A stretch of DNA of 64,000 bases from Oscillatoriales cyanobacterium M59_W2019_021 (GTDB lineage Bacteria; Cyanobacteriota; Cyanobacteriia; Cyanobacteriales; Geitlerinemataceae): NCBI GenBank assembly GCA_015295945.1, contig DVED01000129.1:1-64000 (forward strand), given 5' to 3'. The first letter of the stretch is position 1. The number at the start of each line of letters is the position of its first letter. The notes under the pieces were generated by a model. It was not told where the DNA came from and searched no databases. It saw only the letters and a list, made by a program, of their open reading frames with translations. The translations under genes and the position numbers were made by a program. Shown here piece after piece: positions 41,624-50,615 of this stretch.

Positions 41624-42682
41624 TTAGACTCGATCGATCGGTAAACGAACGGTAAACACCGTTCCTGTCCCCACCTCGGAGCGAAAATCCATCGACCCCT
41701 GGTGTGCGGTGACGATTTGCTGGCACAGGTACAAACCCAAGCCGCTTCCAGAACGCAAATGTTTGCCTTGGCGGAACCGATCGAAAATGCGGGGACGATC
41801 CTCTGGAGCGATTCCCGTTCCCGTATCTTCCACTTCCAATATTAGTTGTCCGTTATCTCGCGCGACGCGGACTTCGATCGACCCCGTATCGGTAAATTTT
41901 AGGGCATTGCCAACTAAGTTTGCCACCACGCGGCGCAACTCCAAGCGATCGCCGCGAATTTTTCCCACATTGTCAGCCACGCTCGATCGCAACTCAACGT
42001 CTTTATCCCGCGCGATCGGTTCTAATTCTCGCACCACCTCGGCAACCATCTCCGCCACCGGAAAGGGAATAAAACTGAGAACCTTCTGACCCACATCGTA
42101 CGTATAAGCGTCCAGCAGCGTATTGAGCATCGACAGCATATTGTGATTGCTGGTTGCCAAACTCGATAGCGCCTCCTGGAGATCCTCAGAAACTTCGCCG
42201 AAAACCCCTTGGGAAATTAAGTTTAACATCCGATCGGCGGCGACCAGGGGCGTCCGCAAATCGTGGGTGAGACACTGGACGAAACTCTCGCGCTGGTCGA
42301 TACTCTGTTTCAGACGCAGCAGCGATCGCACCCGCGCTTGCAATTCGTCAATTTGCACGGGTTTGCGGATAAATTCGTCCGCTCCGGCATCCAACCCTTC
42401 CACCGCACTGGACTGTTCGTGGGCAGTAATCATCAAAATCGGGATGAAGGGTAAATTGGGATTGCTGCGGATGCGGCGCGCCACCTCGTAGCCATTCATC
42501 CCCGGCATCATCACGTCGAGCAGGATCAAATCCGGCGGGGCCTTGGCAATTTGCTCGAGTGCCTCGGGACCGTTATCCACCAGTTGAATGTCGTGTCCCT
42601 CTTGTTCCAAGGCGAGTTGAACGAGAAAGAGGTTGTCGGGGTTGTCATCAACGGCAAGAATGCGTTGGGTGGGGTCGCTCAT
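41624..42682 (-). CDS. Response-regulator receiver plus histidine kinase hybrid
   Basis: RILAVDDNPDNLFLVQLALEQEG...DLILLDVMMPGMNGYEVARRI (REC); LTHDLRTPLVAADRMLNLI (HisKA); HATPase DTGTGIAPEDRPRIFDRFRQG. Confidence 0.94.
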   Translation of the reverse strand: MSDPTQRILAVDDNPDNLFLVQLALEQEGHDIQLVDNGPEALEQIAKAPPDLILLDVMMPGMNGYEVARRIRSNPNLPFIPILMITAHEQSSAVEGLDAGADEFIRKPVQIDELQARVRSLLRLKQSIDQRESFVQCLTHDLRTPLVAADRMLNLISQGVFGEVSEDLQEALSSLATSNHNMLSMLNTLLDAYTYDVGQKVLSFIPFPVAEMVAEVVRELEPIARDKDVELRSSVADNVGKIRGDRLELRRVVANLVGNALKFTDTGSIEVRVARDNGQLILEVEDTGTGIAPEDRPRIFDRFRQGKHLRSGSGLGLYLCQQIVTAHQGSMDFRSEVGTGTVFTVRLPIDRV

Positions 42683-45600
42683 CAGTTATTGGAGTTATTG
42701 GGTTCTACGGGGACGTCGTTCGAGGCAGAAGAAGTCAACTGGCGCGGGATTTCGACGCGAAAGGTCGATCCGCGACCCAACTCGCTGTCTACCGAAATCG
42801 TGCCTTCGATCAGTTCGACGAGGGTTTTAGAAATCGCCAAACCCAACCCCGTACCGCAGTATTTGCGGGTCAAGCTGCGATCGACTTGATGAAATGCCTC
42901 GAAAATTTGTTCCAAGTTTTCCGGCGCCATGCCGATTCCCGTATCCGTCACGGAAATGGCAATGCGGTCGCCTGCCACCTCTCGCACTTCGACGGTCACG
43001 CCTCCGGTTTCGGTAAACTTGATGGCATTGGAAATCAGATTGACCAGAACCCGCCGTAGCGCCGTGCGATCGCTGACGATTTGCGGATCGCTCACATCAA
43101 GGCGGACATCCAAGGTTAGCTTTTTTTTCTCGGCAAGGGAGCGCAGTTCCTCGGCAACCAGTCGGACGAAAAGTCCCACCTCGAACGGTGCGGGTTTAAT
43201 GTCGATACTGCCTATTTCCAGTCTAGAGAAGTCGAGGATTTCGTTCAACATTTCCAGCAAATTGCGGCTGTTGTTGAAAATGCGATCGATCATATCCTGC
43301 TGGCGTTGAGAAAGTTCGCCGTGCTGTTGCGTTTGCAGCAGTTGCGAAAAACCCATAATCGCATTGAGGGGAGTGCGCAACTCGTGGGACATGGTAGCGA
43401 GAAATTGGGATTTGAGGCGTGCCGCTTCTTGGAGTTGCAAGTTTTGCAGTTCGATTTGACTTTGCTGTTTGAGCAGTTCGTCCGCCCGAGATTTTAACAG
43501 AGCTTCCGCTTGCTGGCGATCGGTGATATCGTTGAGCGTGCCGTAGATCCCCAAAGCTCGTTCGTCTTCGTCGGCGTCGATTTGCGCGAACATCTGCACC
43601 CATCGGAACCCGCCATCGCGGGTCGGCGTGCGAAATTCGTAGCGGATGGCATCTCGCCGTCCTTCGATCGTATCCTGAAACAGAATACTCACGCGCTGCT
43701 GATCGCGGCGAGGGTAGACGCAATCGACAAAATAGGTATTGAGACTTTGTTCGACGCTAAACCCGGTAATCTCTTCCCACGCCGGACTCAAGAACGTCCA
43801 GCGTCCGGTTTTGTCCGTTTGGAAAATCACTTCTCGCACGCTGTTAATGGCAGCGCGATAGAGGCGGTTGACGATTTTCAGTTTGCTGCGACGCTCGATC
43901 AGTTCCCGTTCCAGTTCCTTATTGAGCGTTACGATTTCGACTTCTGCTTGTTTGCGTTCGGTGATATCCCGCGAGATGGAAACGACTAATTGCGTGTTGC
44001 CATCTTCGAGATGCTGGCTGATTTGATAGGTGGTTTCCAACCAAATGTAAGTGCCGTCGGCACGGCGAACCCGGTAGCTTTGGGGAGACTGGGTGGGAAA
44101 TTGACCCGTTGCCGCTTGGAGTTTCTGTAAGGCATCGGCATCTTCGGGGTGGAGAAACTCGAAAATCGATCGCCCCGTTAAGTCATCAGCCGCATATCCC
44201 AGCAAGCGCTGACAGGTGGGGGACACGTAGAGATAAGTGCCGTCGAGGGATTGGGTGGCAATTAGATCGGACGAATTTTCCGCCAGCAGTCGATAGCGAG
44301 CTAAGCTTTCCCGCAGAGCGGTTTCGGCATTTTTGCGAGCGCCGATCTCCTGGTGCGAACCCACCATCCGCACGGGATTTCCCGCTGCGTTCCGTTGAAC
44401 GATACCCCGTGCCAGAATCCATTTGTAACTGCCATCTCGGCAGCGCAGGCGGTATTCTACGCTGTAGTGGGGGGTTTCGCCGTCGAGGTGCGATCGCACG
44501 GCAGCCAGGGTGCGATCGCGATCCTCCGGATGCAACAACCGTTCCCAACCCTCGTACGTATTTTCGAGTTCGTCGTCTGCGTAACCCAGTTGCGCCTTCA
44601 ACAGCGGCGAGAAAAAGACCTCTCCGGTGAGGATATTCCAATCGAAAATCCCGTCTCCCGTCCCGACGAGAATCAGTTGCCAGCGTTCTTCACTGGCTTT
44701 GAGTGCCATTTCGGCGCGTTTGCGTTCGGTGATATCCCGTCCTTCGGGAATCAACAATACGACCTCCCCCGCCTCGTCGAACACGGGTTTGAGGGAAAAA
44801 TCGAGGGTTGCCCTCGTCCCCCCCGCACCGCGCACCTCGGCTTCGTAACGGACGAATTCGCCCCCTGCCGCGCGCTCGATCTCGTGGCGGACTCGCACTT
44901 GCACTTCTTGGGAACTGGAACCCCACGGCATTTCCCAAAAGGGGCGACCCCGCACGCCTTCGATGGTGATGCCAAAAAAATCTAATGCCGTTTGATTGGC
45001 TTCTAACAGAGTGCCGTCGGGTTGCAACAAACCGATGAATTGGTACATCGAGTTGAAAATGGCGCGGAACCGCCGTTCGCTATCTCGCAATCGCAGTTCC
45101 GACGCTTTGCGGTCGCTGATATCGCGCATGGCAACCACTGCCCCCAGTTTTTCCCCTTCGGGAGACACAATCGGATCGCCGTTGGCTAAGATATAGCGTA
45201 TCGTTCCGTTTTTCGGGGCGATCGCCATTTCCACATCCCGGACGGACTCCCCTTGCAGCGCTCGAAATAGGGGAATTTCATCTCGAGTTAGGGGTGTTTT
45301 GCCGTCGGCGCGGTAAAGGTCGTAATATTGTCCCCAATCCTCAGCGGCGATCGCCTCCATCGGCAGTCCGTGAAACTCCTGAGTCGCCCGGCTGAAGAGG
45401 GTAAGGACGCCATTAGCATCGCAAGCGACGATACCATCGGATAAATTGGCGAGCAGCGCTTGAAAAAATTGCCGCTCTTTTCTCAATTCCTGTTCCACGC
45501 GCTGGCGTTCTTCAATTTCTCGGCCCAGTTGTCGGTTGGTTTCCTCCATCTGGACGGGGGATGGCAAGCTGACAATTTGCGGAAAGAATACCCATAGGAC

Positions 45601-45987
45601 GATCGCCGTTCCCACGGAAACCAACGCCGTCAGCGCGCGAATCGCCCCAGACCACCAATAGTTTGGATACCACAGCGTCCAGATATCCATTAAGTGACCG
45701 CAGCCGCAAAACATGATAAACGCCGCGAATAACGAGAAAACCCAATTGAAGGGAAGATCGTGACGTCTGCCGACCAAGCGAACCAGAACGAAGGGAATTG
45801 AAAAATAAGATAAAGCAATGACCGCATTGCTAACTAAATGCAATGCTACCAGTCCCGGCTGCCACAGATAACAGGTTCCGTGGGGCATAAACGAGGTTGC
45901 TAAAAGACTTTCGCCGGTCGTTAAGAGTCCAATTACATTCACAATTCCTGGGCTGCTATACAGTGCTGATTTTTGCCATCGAGACAC
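42682..45987 (-). CDS. ETR1-like membrane sensor with multiple PAS domains and histidine kinase
   Basis: N-term VSNAVIALSYFSIP...FAAFIMFCGCGHLMDIWTLW aligns by eye to the plant ETR1 ethylene-binding region; repeated PAS/PAC text; ATMSHELRTPLNAIMGFSQLL HisKA and HATPase. Confidence 0.93.
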   Translation of the reverse strand: MSRWQKSALYSSPGIVNVIGLLTTGESLLATSFMPHGTCYLWQPGLVALHLVSNAVIALSYFSIPFVLVRLVGRRHDLPFNWVFSLFAAFIMFCGCGHLMDIWTLWYPNYWWSGAIRALTALVSVGTAIVLWVFFPQIVSLPSPVQMEETNRQLGREIEERQRVEQELRKERQFFQALLANLSDGIVACDANGVLTLFSRATQEFHGLPMEAIAAEDWGQYYDLYRADGKTPLTRDEIPLFRALQGESVRDVEMAIAPKNGTIRYILANGDPIVSPEGEKLGAVVAMRDISDRKASELRLRDSERRFRAIFNSMYQFIGLLQPDGTLLEANQTALDFFGITIEGVRGRPFWEMPWGSSSQEVQVRVRHEIERAAGGEFVRYEAEVRGAGGTRATLDFSLKPVFDEAGEVVLLIPEGRDITERKRAEMALKASEERWQLILVGTGDGIFDWNILTGEVFFSPLLKAQLGYADDELENTYEGWERLLHPEDRDRTLAAVRSHLDGETPHYSVEYRLRCRDGSYKWILARGIVQRNAAGNPVRMVGSHQEIGARKNAETALRESLARYRLLAENSSDLIATQSLDGTYLYVSPTCQRLLGYAADDLTGRSIFEFLHPEDADALQKLQAATGQFPTQSPQSYRVRRADGTYIWLETTYQISQHLEDGNTQLVVSISRDITERKQAEVEIVTLNKELERELIERRSKLKIVNRLYRAAINSVREVIFQTDKTGRWTFLSPAWEEITGFSVEQSLNTYFVDCVYPRRDQQRVSILFQDTIEGRRDAIRYEFRTPTRDGGFRWVQMFAQIDADEDERALGIYGTLNDITDRQQAEALLKSRADELLKQQSQIELQNLQLQEAARLKSQFLATMSHELRTPLNAIMGFSQLLQTQQHGELSQRQQDMIDRIFNNSRNLLEMLNEILDFSRLEIGSIDIKPAPFEVGLFVRLVAEELRSLAEKKKLTLDVRLDVSDPQIVSDRTALRRVLVNLISNAIKFTETGGVTVEVREVAGDRIAISVTDTGIGMAPENLEQIFEAFHQVDRSLTRKYCGTGLGLAISKTLVELIEGTISVDSELGRGSTFRVEIPRQLTSSASNDVPVEPNNSNN

Positions 45988-46118
45988 CCAAGTACGGGAT
46001 AGTTGTCCTACGAGTTTAGCGATCGATTGTAACTAAACCTATCTTTCTTCCGGTAGATTGTCACAATTTTGGGGGTTGGGAGATCTGTCATTCCTCCTCG
46101 AAGATTGGCAATTCATCC

Positions 46119-49094
46119 CTAACGATCGCCCATTGAGATAAATGCCGCCCAATTCGAGGGATGGGGATATTGCTCTCGGGTTGCCAGCATGGCTTGGCGC
46201 AGGGCGATCGCCCGATCGGAGTTCCGTTGCAGTTGGCGGTAAAATTCAGTCATTAACACTGCGGTTGGCTCGTCGGGAACCGACCACAAGGAAACAACGA
46301 CGCTTTCCACCCCAGCGGTCAGGAACGATCGCGACAATCCCAACACCCCGTCTCCCGTAATGTTACCCCGTCCGGTATCGCAAGCACTCAAGACCACCAA
46401 TCGCGCTTTTAAGGGTAAGGTAAAAATTTCGGCGGCAGTAAGGAAACCGGAATCGTCGTCTGTGGGGGTTAAGGCGAGGGCGCCGGGAACTCCCGTGCCG
46501 AAGTCGTCGAGTAAGCCGTGGGTGGCAAAATGGGCGATCGCCACTTCCCCCAATTGCGACTTCACTGCTGCTTTGGTTGCCTCTGCCCCGATCAGGGGTT
46601 GGGCGTTTAACAACGGGGCGATCGCGATCGCCTCTTGCTGCGCCCCCAATAGAGTCGGCAAGGGAACTCCGGTGGCGGGATCGTCGGGCATGGTGGGATT
46701 GCCGACAATCAGTGCCGCTTCGCTGCCAATGCGAAGCGGATCTCGGGAGGATTGGACAGTCGCCAGCAGACCGATGGCGGGGGAAAATCGGAGGGTGTGT
46801 TTTTCCAGGAAAGCGATGCCATTTTTATCTTCTAAAGCGGCGAAGGGGACGAGGAATAATTCGCCCTGGGGGACGATAATGAGGGGTGCATCGGGGTTTT
46901 CGGGCAAGAAATCGGCGATCGGCTCGACCAGGAGTTGGTAAAGTTGGTGCAGGGTATCGCGGGTTGTGAGGAGATTATTTTCTCGGAAGACGACATCGAT
47001 CGCCCCGCGTCCGCGCACCCCCAACGCCCAGCGGTTGTTCGTCACCAACTCTTCGACAGATTTTCCGGCTAACGATCGGCGGCGAAAGCGAATTTTGCCC
47101 GTGGGTTGGACGACCCAAATATACAGTTCTTCCCCCACTAAGGCATACTCGACTAAGGTTGACTGCCGATCGCGAGCGATCTGCTGGATTTGGGCGATCG
47201 CGGGGGGTTGGACGGTTTCTGGCGGTGGGGTTTGTCCCCGCCAGCGCAGCCGCTGGGCGAGTAACTCCGCAAATGCCCGCGCCCTGCCGCGTTCGGAGAT
47301 TTCCAGGGCGGCTTCCACCTCGCCGCGATCGACGAATGCTTCTTGGAGAAGTTGGTAAGTTTGGGCTTGGGTTTCGGCGATGGAAATCTTATTCTCATCG
47401 GTCAGTCCCGGTCGCAGCGACTCCCACAAGTCCACCGCCGAAGTTAGCGCCTCGACTGCTTCCGCCGATTTCCCGGTTTGCAGTAACAATTCTCCCATGG
47501 CGTTGAGGGTTTCCCCTTCCCCCGCCGCATCGCCGATGTTTTGCCGCAATTCCCGCGCTTGCCGATACCGTTCCAGTGCCGCCGATTTGTCTCCCAAAGT
47601 GGTATACAGGTCGCCCAATTCGTGCAAACTGCGGGCGATTCCAGGGCGATCGTCCCCTTCCTGGGAGAGGTTGAGGGCTTTGGTGAGGTAAAGTCGGGCT
47701 TTGTCCGGATTTCCGGCACTCAGATAAGCTTCCCCTACGCGAGTCAGGGCGATCGCTTCTCCGGGGCGATCGTTAACGCGCCGATAGCTGGCGAGGCTTT
47801 GTTTGGCAAATCGCAGGGCTGGGGAGGTTTCTCCTAATTTGCCGTATGCCAAAGCCAAACTACTCAAAATCGTACCTTCTGGCGAGTCCGATCGTAACCA
47901 ACTGCGATCTTTTGTGGTTAAATTGCGGTAAATTTCCCACGCTTGTTGCAGGGAATCGATCGCTTTTTGAGTTTGACCGAGGCGAATATAAGTGATGCCT
48001 AAATAGGTCGAAGTTTCGCTTTCGCCTTGTCGATCGCCCACTTCTTTTCTAATGTTATCGCTTTGTTGATAATACTCTAAAGCATTTGCATATTCTCCCA
48101 GTTCGTCGTATAGGTTGCCGAGGCGATCGAGGGTATCGCTTTCTCTGAGGCGATCTCCTCTATTTTTATAGACTTGTAGTGCTGTTTGAAAGGTTTCTAA
48201 GGCAGCGAGAAATTCACCGCGATCGGTTTGTTCGATTCCTTGGCGGTAAAGTTCGGCAGCATCATCGGAAAAAAGGCAAATGGTGGCGGGAGAAACGGGA
48301 CAATTTTTGCGCGGAATGGGGTTATTTCGCAAATCGAGTTTGATGGAATTTTCCAGAGATGATAAGGAAGAAATATCGGTAATGCGGTTCTGGCTTAAAT
48401 CCAGTTCGATCGCCCGATCGAGCGAGGCTAAAACTTCGATATCGGTGAGGCGATTGTTGCCAAGCTGAAGATATGTTAGTTGCGAAAGCAAGGGTGAGTC
48501 AGGAATTTCAGCAATTTGATTGTTTTTCAGATACAGTTGGGTGAGGTTGGGGAGATGAGAAATCGGATCGATCTCCTCAATTTGGTTGCCGTTGGCATAG
48601 AGAATTTCGAGCGATCGCACATGAGAAAGCGGGTTAATATCGCGGATTTGATTGTCGTCGAGAGAGAGCGTTGTCAGATTTTCTAACCCGGAAAGCGGAT
48701 CGATGTCAGTGAGTTGATTCTCGTTTAAATATAAACTTTGGAGTTGAAGAAAAGAGGCGATCGGACTTAAGTCGGTAATTTCGTTTTTACCAAGGTAGAG
48801 TTGTTGAAGTTGCGTTAAACTGGAGAGCGGTTCGAGATCGGAAATTTGGCGATCGGTTAAGTTTAACTCAGTTAAACTGAGGAGAATATCGTTTGCTTCT
48901 TGGCAATTCTCAGAGTTGGCAATTTCTAGCAAAACCTCAACGGTATGTCGCTGAGATTCCGAGAGGCGATCTCGCTGCCAGCACCAATTCGCAAAGCGAT
49001 CGAAACTTTGAGAACGAACCCTCAATCGGGGAAAACTGAAGGCTAAAAGGAGAGAAAAAAGGGTGATCGCGAGTTGTTGAGTTAGGGAGAACAT
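46119..49094 (-). CDS. LRR-TPR-CHAT domain protein (caspase-like peptidase)
   Basis: N-terminal signal-like segment, internalin-type LRRs (LTDIDPLSGLENLTTLSLDDNQIRDINPLS), TPRs, then CHAT with His/Cys dyad (AIAHFATHGLLDD; ARLVVLSACDTGRG). Confidence 0.9.
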   Translation of the reverse strand: MFSLTQQLAITLFSLLLAFSFPRLRVRSQSFDRFANWCWQRDRLSESQRHTVEVLLEIANSENCQEANDILLSLTELNLTDRQISDLEPLSSLTQLQQLYLGKNEITDLSPIASFLQLQSLYLNENQLTDIDPLSGLENLTTLSLDDNQIRDINPLSHVRSLEILYANGNQIEEIDPISHLPNLTQLYLKNNQIAEIPDSPLLSQLTYLQLGNNRLTDIEVLASLDRAIELDLSQNRITDISSLSSLENSIKLDLRNNPIPRKNCPVSPATICLFSDDAAELYRQGIEQTDRGEFLAALETFQTALQVYKNRGDRLRESDTLDRLGNLYDELGEYANALEYYQQSDNIRKEVGDRQGESETSTYLGITYIRLGQTQKAIDSLQQAWEIYRNLTTKDRSWLRSDSPEGTILSSLALAYGKLGETSPALRFAKQSLASYRRVNDRPGEAIALTRVGEAYLSAGNPDKARLYLTKALNLSQEGDDRPGIARSLHELGDLYTTLGDKSAALERYRQARELRQNIGDAAGEGETLNAMGELLLQTGKSAEAVEALTSAVDLWESLRPGLTDENKISIAETQAQTYQLLQEAFVDRGEVEAALEISERGRARAFAELLAQRLRWRGQTPPPETVQPPAIAQIQQIARDRQSTLVEYALVGEELYIWVVQPTGKIRFRRRSLAGKSVEELVTNNRWALGVRGRGAIDVVFRENNLLTTRDTLHQLYQLLVEPIADFLPENPDAPLIIVPQGELFLVPFAALEDKNGIAFLEKHTLRFSPAIGLLATVQSSRDPLRIGSEAALIVGNPTMPDDPATGVPLPTLLGAQQEAIAIAPLLNAQPLIGAEATKAAVKSQLGEVAIAHFATHGLLDDFGTGVPGALALTPTDDDSGFLTAAEIFTLPLKARLVVLSACDTGRGNITGDGVLGLSRSFLTAGVESVVVSLWSVPDEPTAVLMTEFYRQLQRNSDRAIALRQAMLATREQYPHPSNWAAFISMGDR

Positions 49095-50221
49095 TCAACA
49101 GAGTTTCCATCGGGTAAAATGGCATTGCATAGATAGGCTTCTTTTAAATTTGCGCCTTCTAAGTTCGCATTCTTTAAAACTGCAGAGGTTAAATCCGCAC
49201 CCGCTAAATTTGCACCGCTTAAATTCGCATTTTCCAGGTTAGCGCCTACCAAATCGGCATTTTCTAAATTCGCCCCTGCTAGATTCGCACCTTCTAAATA
49301 AACGCCAATTAAATCCGAGTTGCTAAAATCAACACCGACAAAATTACAAGCTTTGCAGATGTTCGTATTTTGTAACTTTTTTAAGTTCACGCTGCGTTCT
49401 ACTTCAAGGCGATTTTCCTCTGAAATTAGGTTATTTTCCAAATTGAGTTCGACTAATTGTGTCAACTCAATCAGAGGATGTATCTCGACAATTTGATTAG
49501 CAGTCAAATTCAAACTTTCCAGTTGTACTAGAGCTGACAGCGGTTCGATATCACTAATTTTATTCGAGTCTAGAGACAGCGTTTGCAAACGAACTAAACC
49601 CGACAGCGATCGCACGTCTTCAATCTGATTTCCAGCCAGAGTGAGATGAGTTAAATTAACCAAAATTGTTAGCGGTTGCAAATTTTGAATTTCGTTACTT
49701 TCCAAACTGAGATCTTCGAGAGCGATCGAATTCGATAAGGGCGTTAAATCTCGAACTCGATTGCGATCGATCAACAACTTCTTTAAATTGACCAGTTGAG
49801 ATAGAGGGGTTAAATCCGAAATTAAATTGTCGTTCAGCGACAGCGTTTGCAAATTCGATAAGGTTGCCAGCGGCGTTAAATCTTCAATTTGGTTTCCGCC
49901 TAAAAATAATTTGGTCAAATGAGGAAATGATGATAAAATACCGATATCGCTCAAATTGGCATCGTTCAACGTCAGATAAGGCGAACTCAAAAAAAAGCGA
50001 TCAGCTTCGCCACAATCCGAGGTTTTTGCCTTTTCTAACAAAACATTGATCGCGTGCTGAGATTCGGCATCGAGGCGCTCGCGCTGCAAACATAAATTAG
50101 TAAAATTCGCTACACTTTCTTCTGCGATAGCTCCAGGCAGAACCATCGACGAAACCACAGACACAACCCCAACGGAGATCGTTCCCAGCCATGCGAGCCA
50201 CAGTTCTTGAAAATAGCGCAT
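49082..50221 (-). CDS. LRR plus pentapeptide-repeat protein
   Basis: LRRs (LTPLATLSNLQTLSLNDNLISDLTPLS) followed by ANLAGANLENADLVGANLENANLSGANLAGADLTSA pentapeptides. Confidence 0.9.
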   Translation of the reverse strand: MRYFQELWLAWLGTISVGVVSVVSSMVLPGAIAEESVANFTNLCLQRERLDAESQHAINVLLEKAKTSDCGEADRFFLSSPYLTLNDANLSDIGILSSFPHLTKLFLGGNQIEDLTPLATLSNLQTLSLNDNLISDLTPLSQLVNLKKLLIDRNRVRDLTPLSNSIALEDLSLESNEIQNLQPLTILVNLTHLTLAGNQIEDVRSLSGLVRLQTLSLDSNKISDIEPLSALVQLESLNLTANQIVEIHPLIELTQLVELNLENNLISEENRLEVERSVNLKKLQNTNICKACNFVGVDFSNSDLIGVYLEGANLAGANLENADLVGANLENANLSGANLAGADLTSAVLKNANLEGANLKEAYLCNAILPDGNSVECSP

Positions 50222-50615
50222 TTCGACGTTTTTAAGTCTATTTCTAACAAAATGTATCGGTTTATTTTACTTCAGCCGATCGGTTATGATAGAGTACCGT
50301 CAGTGCGATCCAGCACCTGCCCGCTTAGATAGTAAAGAAAAGCAGAAAGACTGTCTAGTGGGTTTTGCGAATCTTAATGTATTGATTTTCAACAAGAGCT
50401 TGACAAATTGAGTTGACTTCTCCTGTCTGTTTCCCGCGTTTTAGTGCGCGATCGAATGGGAGAAAATCTCGTGGTGGCAATTCCCCTATTGTTTCTCGGA
50501 TAGGGGGTCGTTGCGCCTATCTCTCTCCCAAAACTGCATAGCCATCGATCGCTCAGAGGTATATAGAATCCGGAGAGAAATCCGTCAGACCGTATCACTC
50601 GTTTCCCAAACTGCG

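Noticed and set aside
48280-48900. Periodic sequence in 48.3-48.9 kb
   Set aside because: Explained by LRR units (about 22 residues each) in the CHAT protein; not a CRISPR array.
49100-49320. Periodic repeats at 49.1-49.3 kb that could suggest a repeat array
   Set aside because: The about 15-nt periodicity is explained by pentapeptide-repeat coding sequence (ANLxx).
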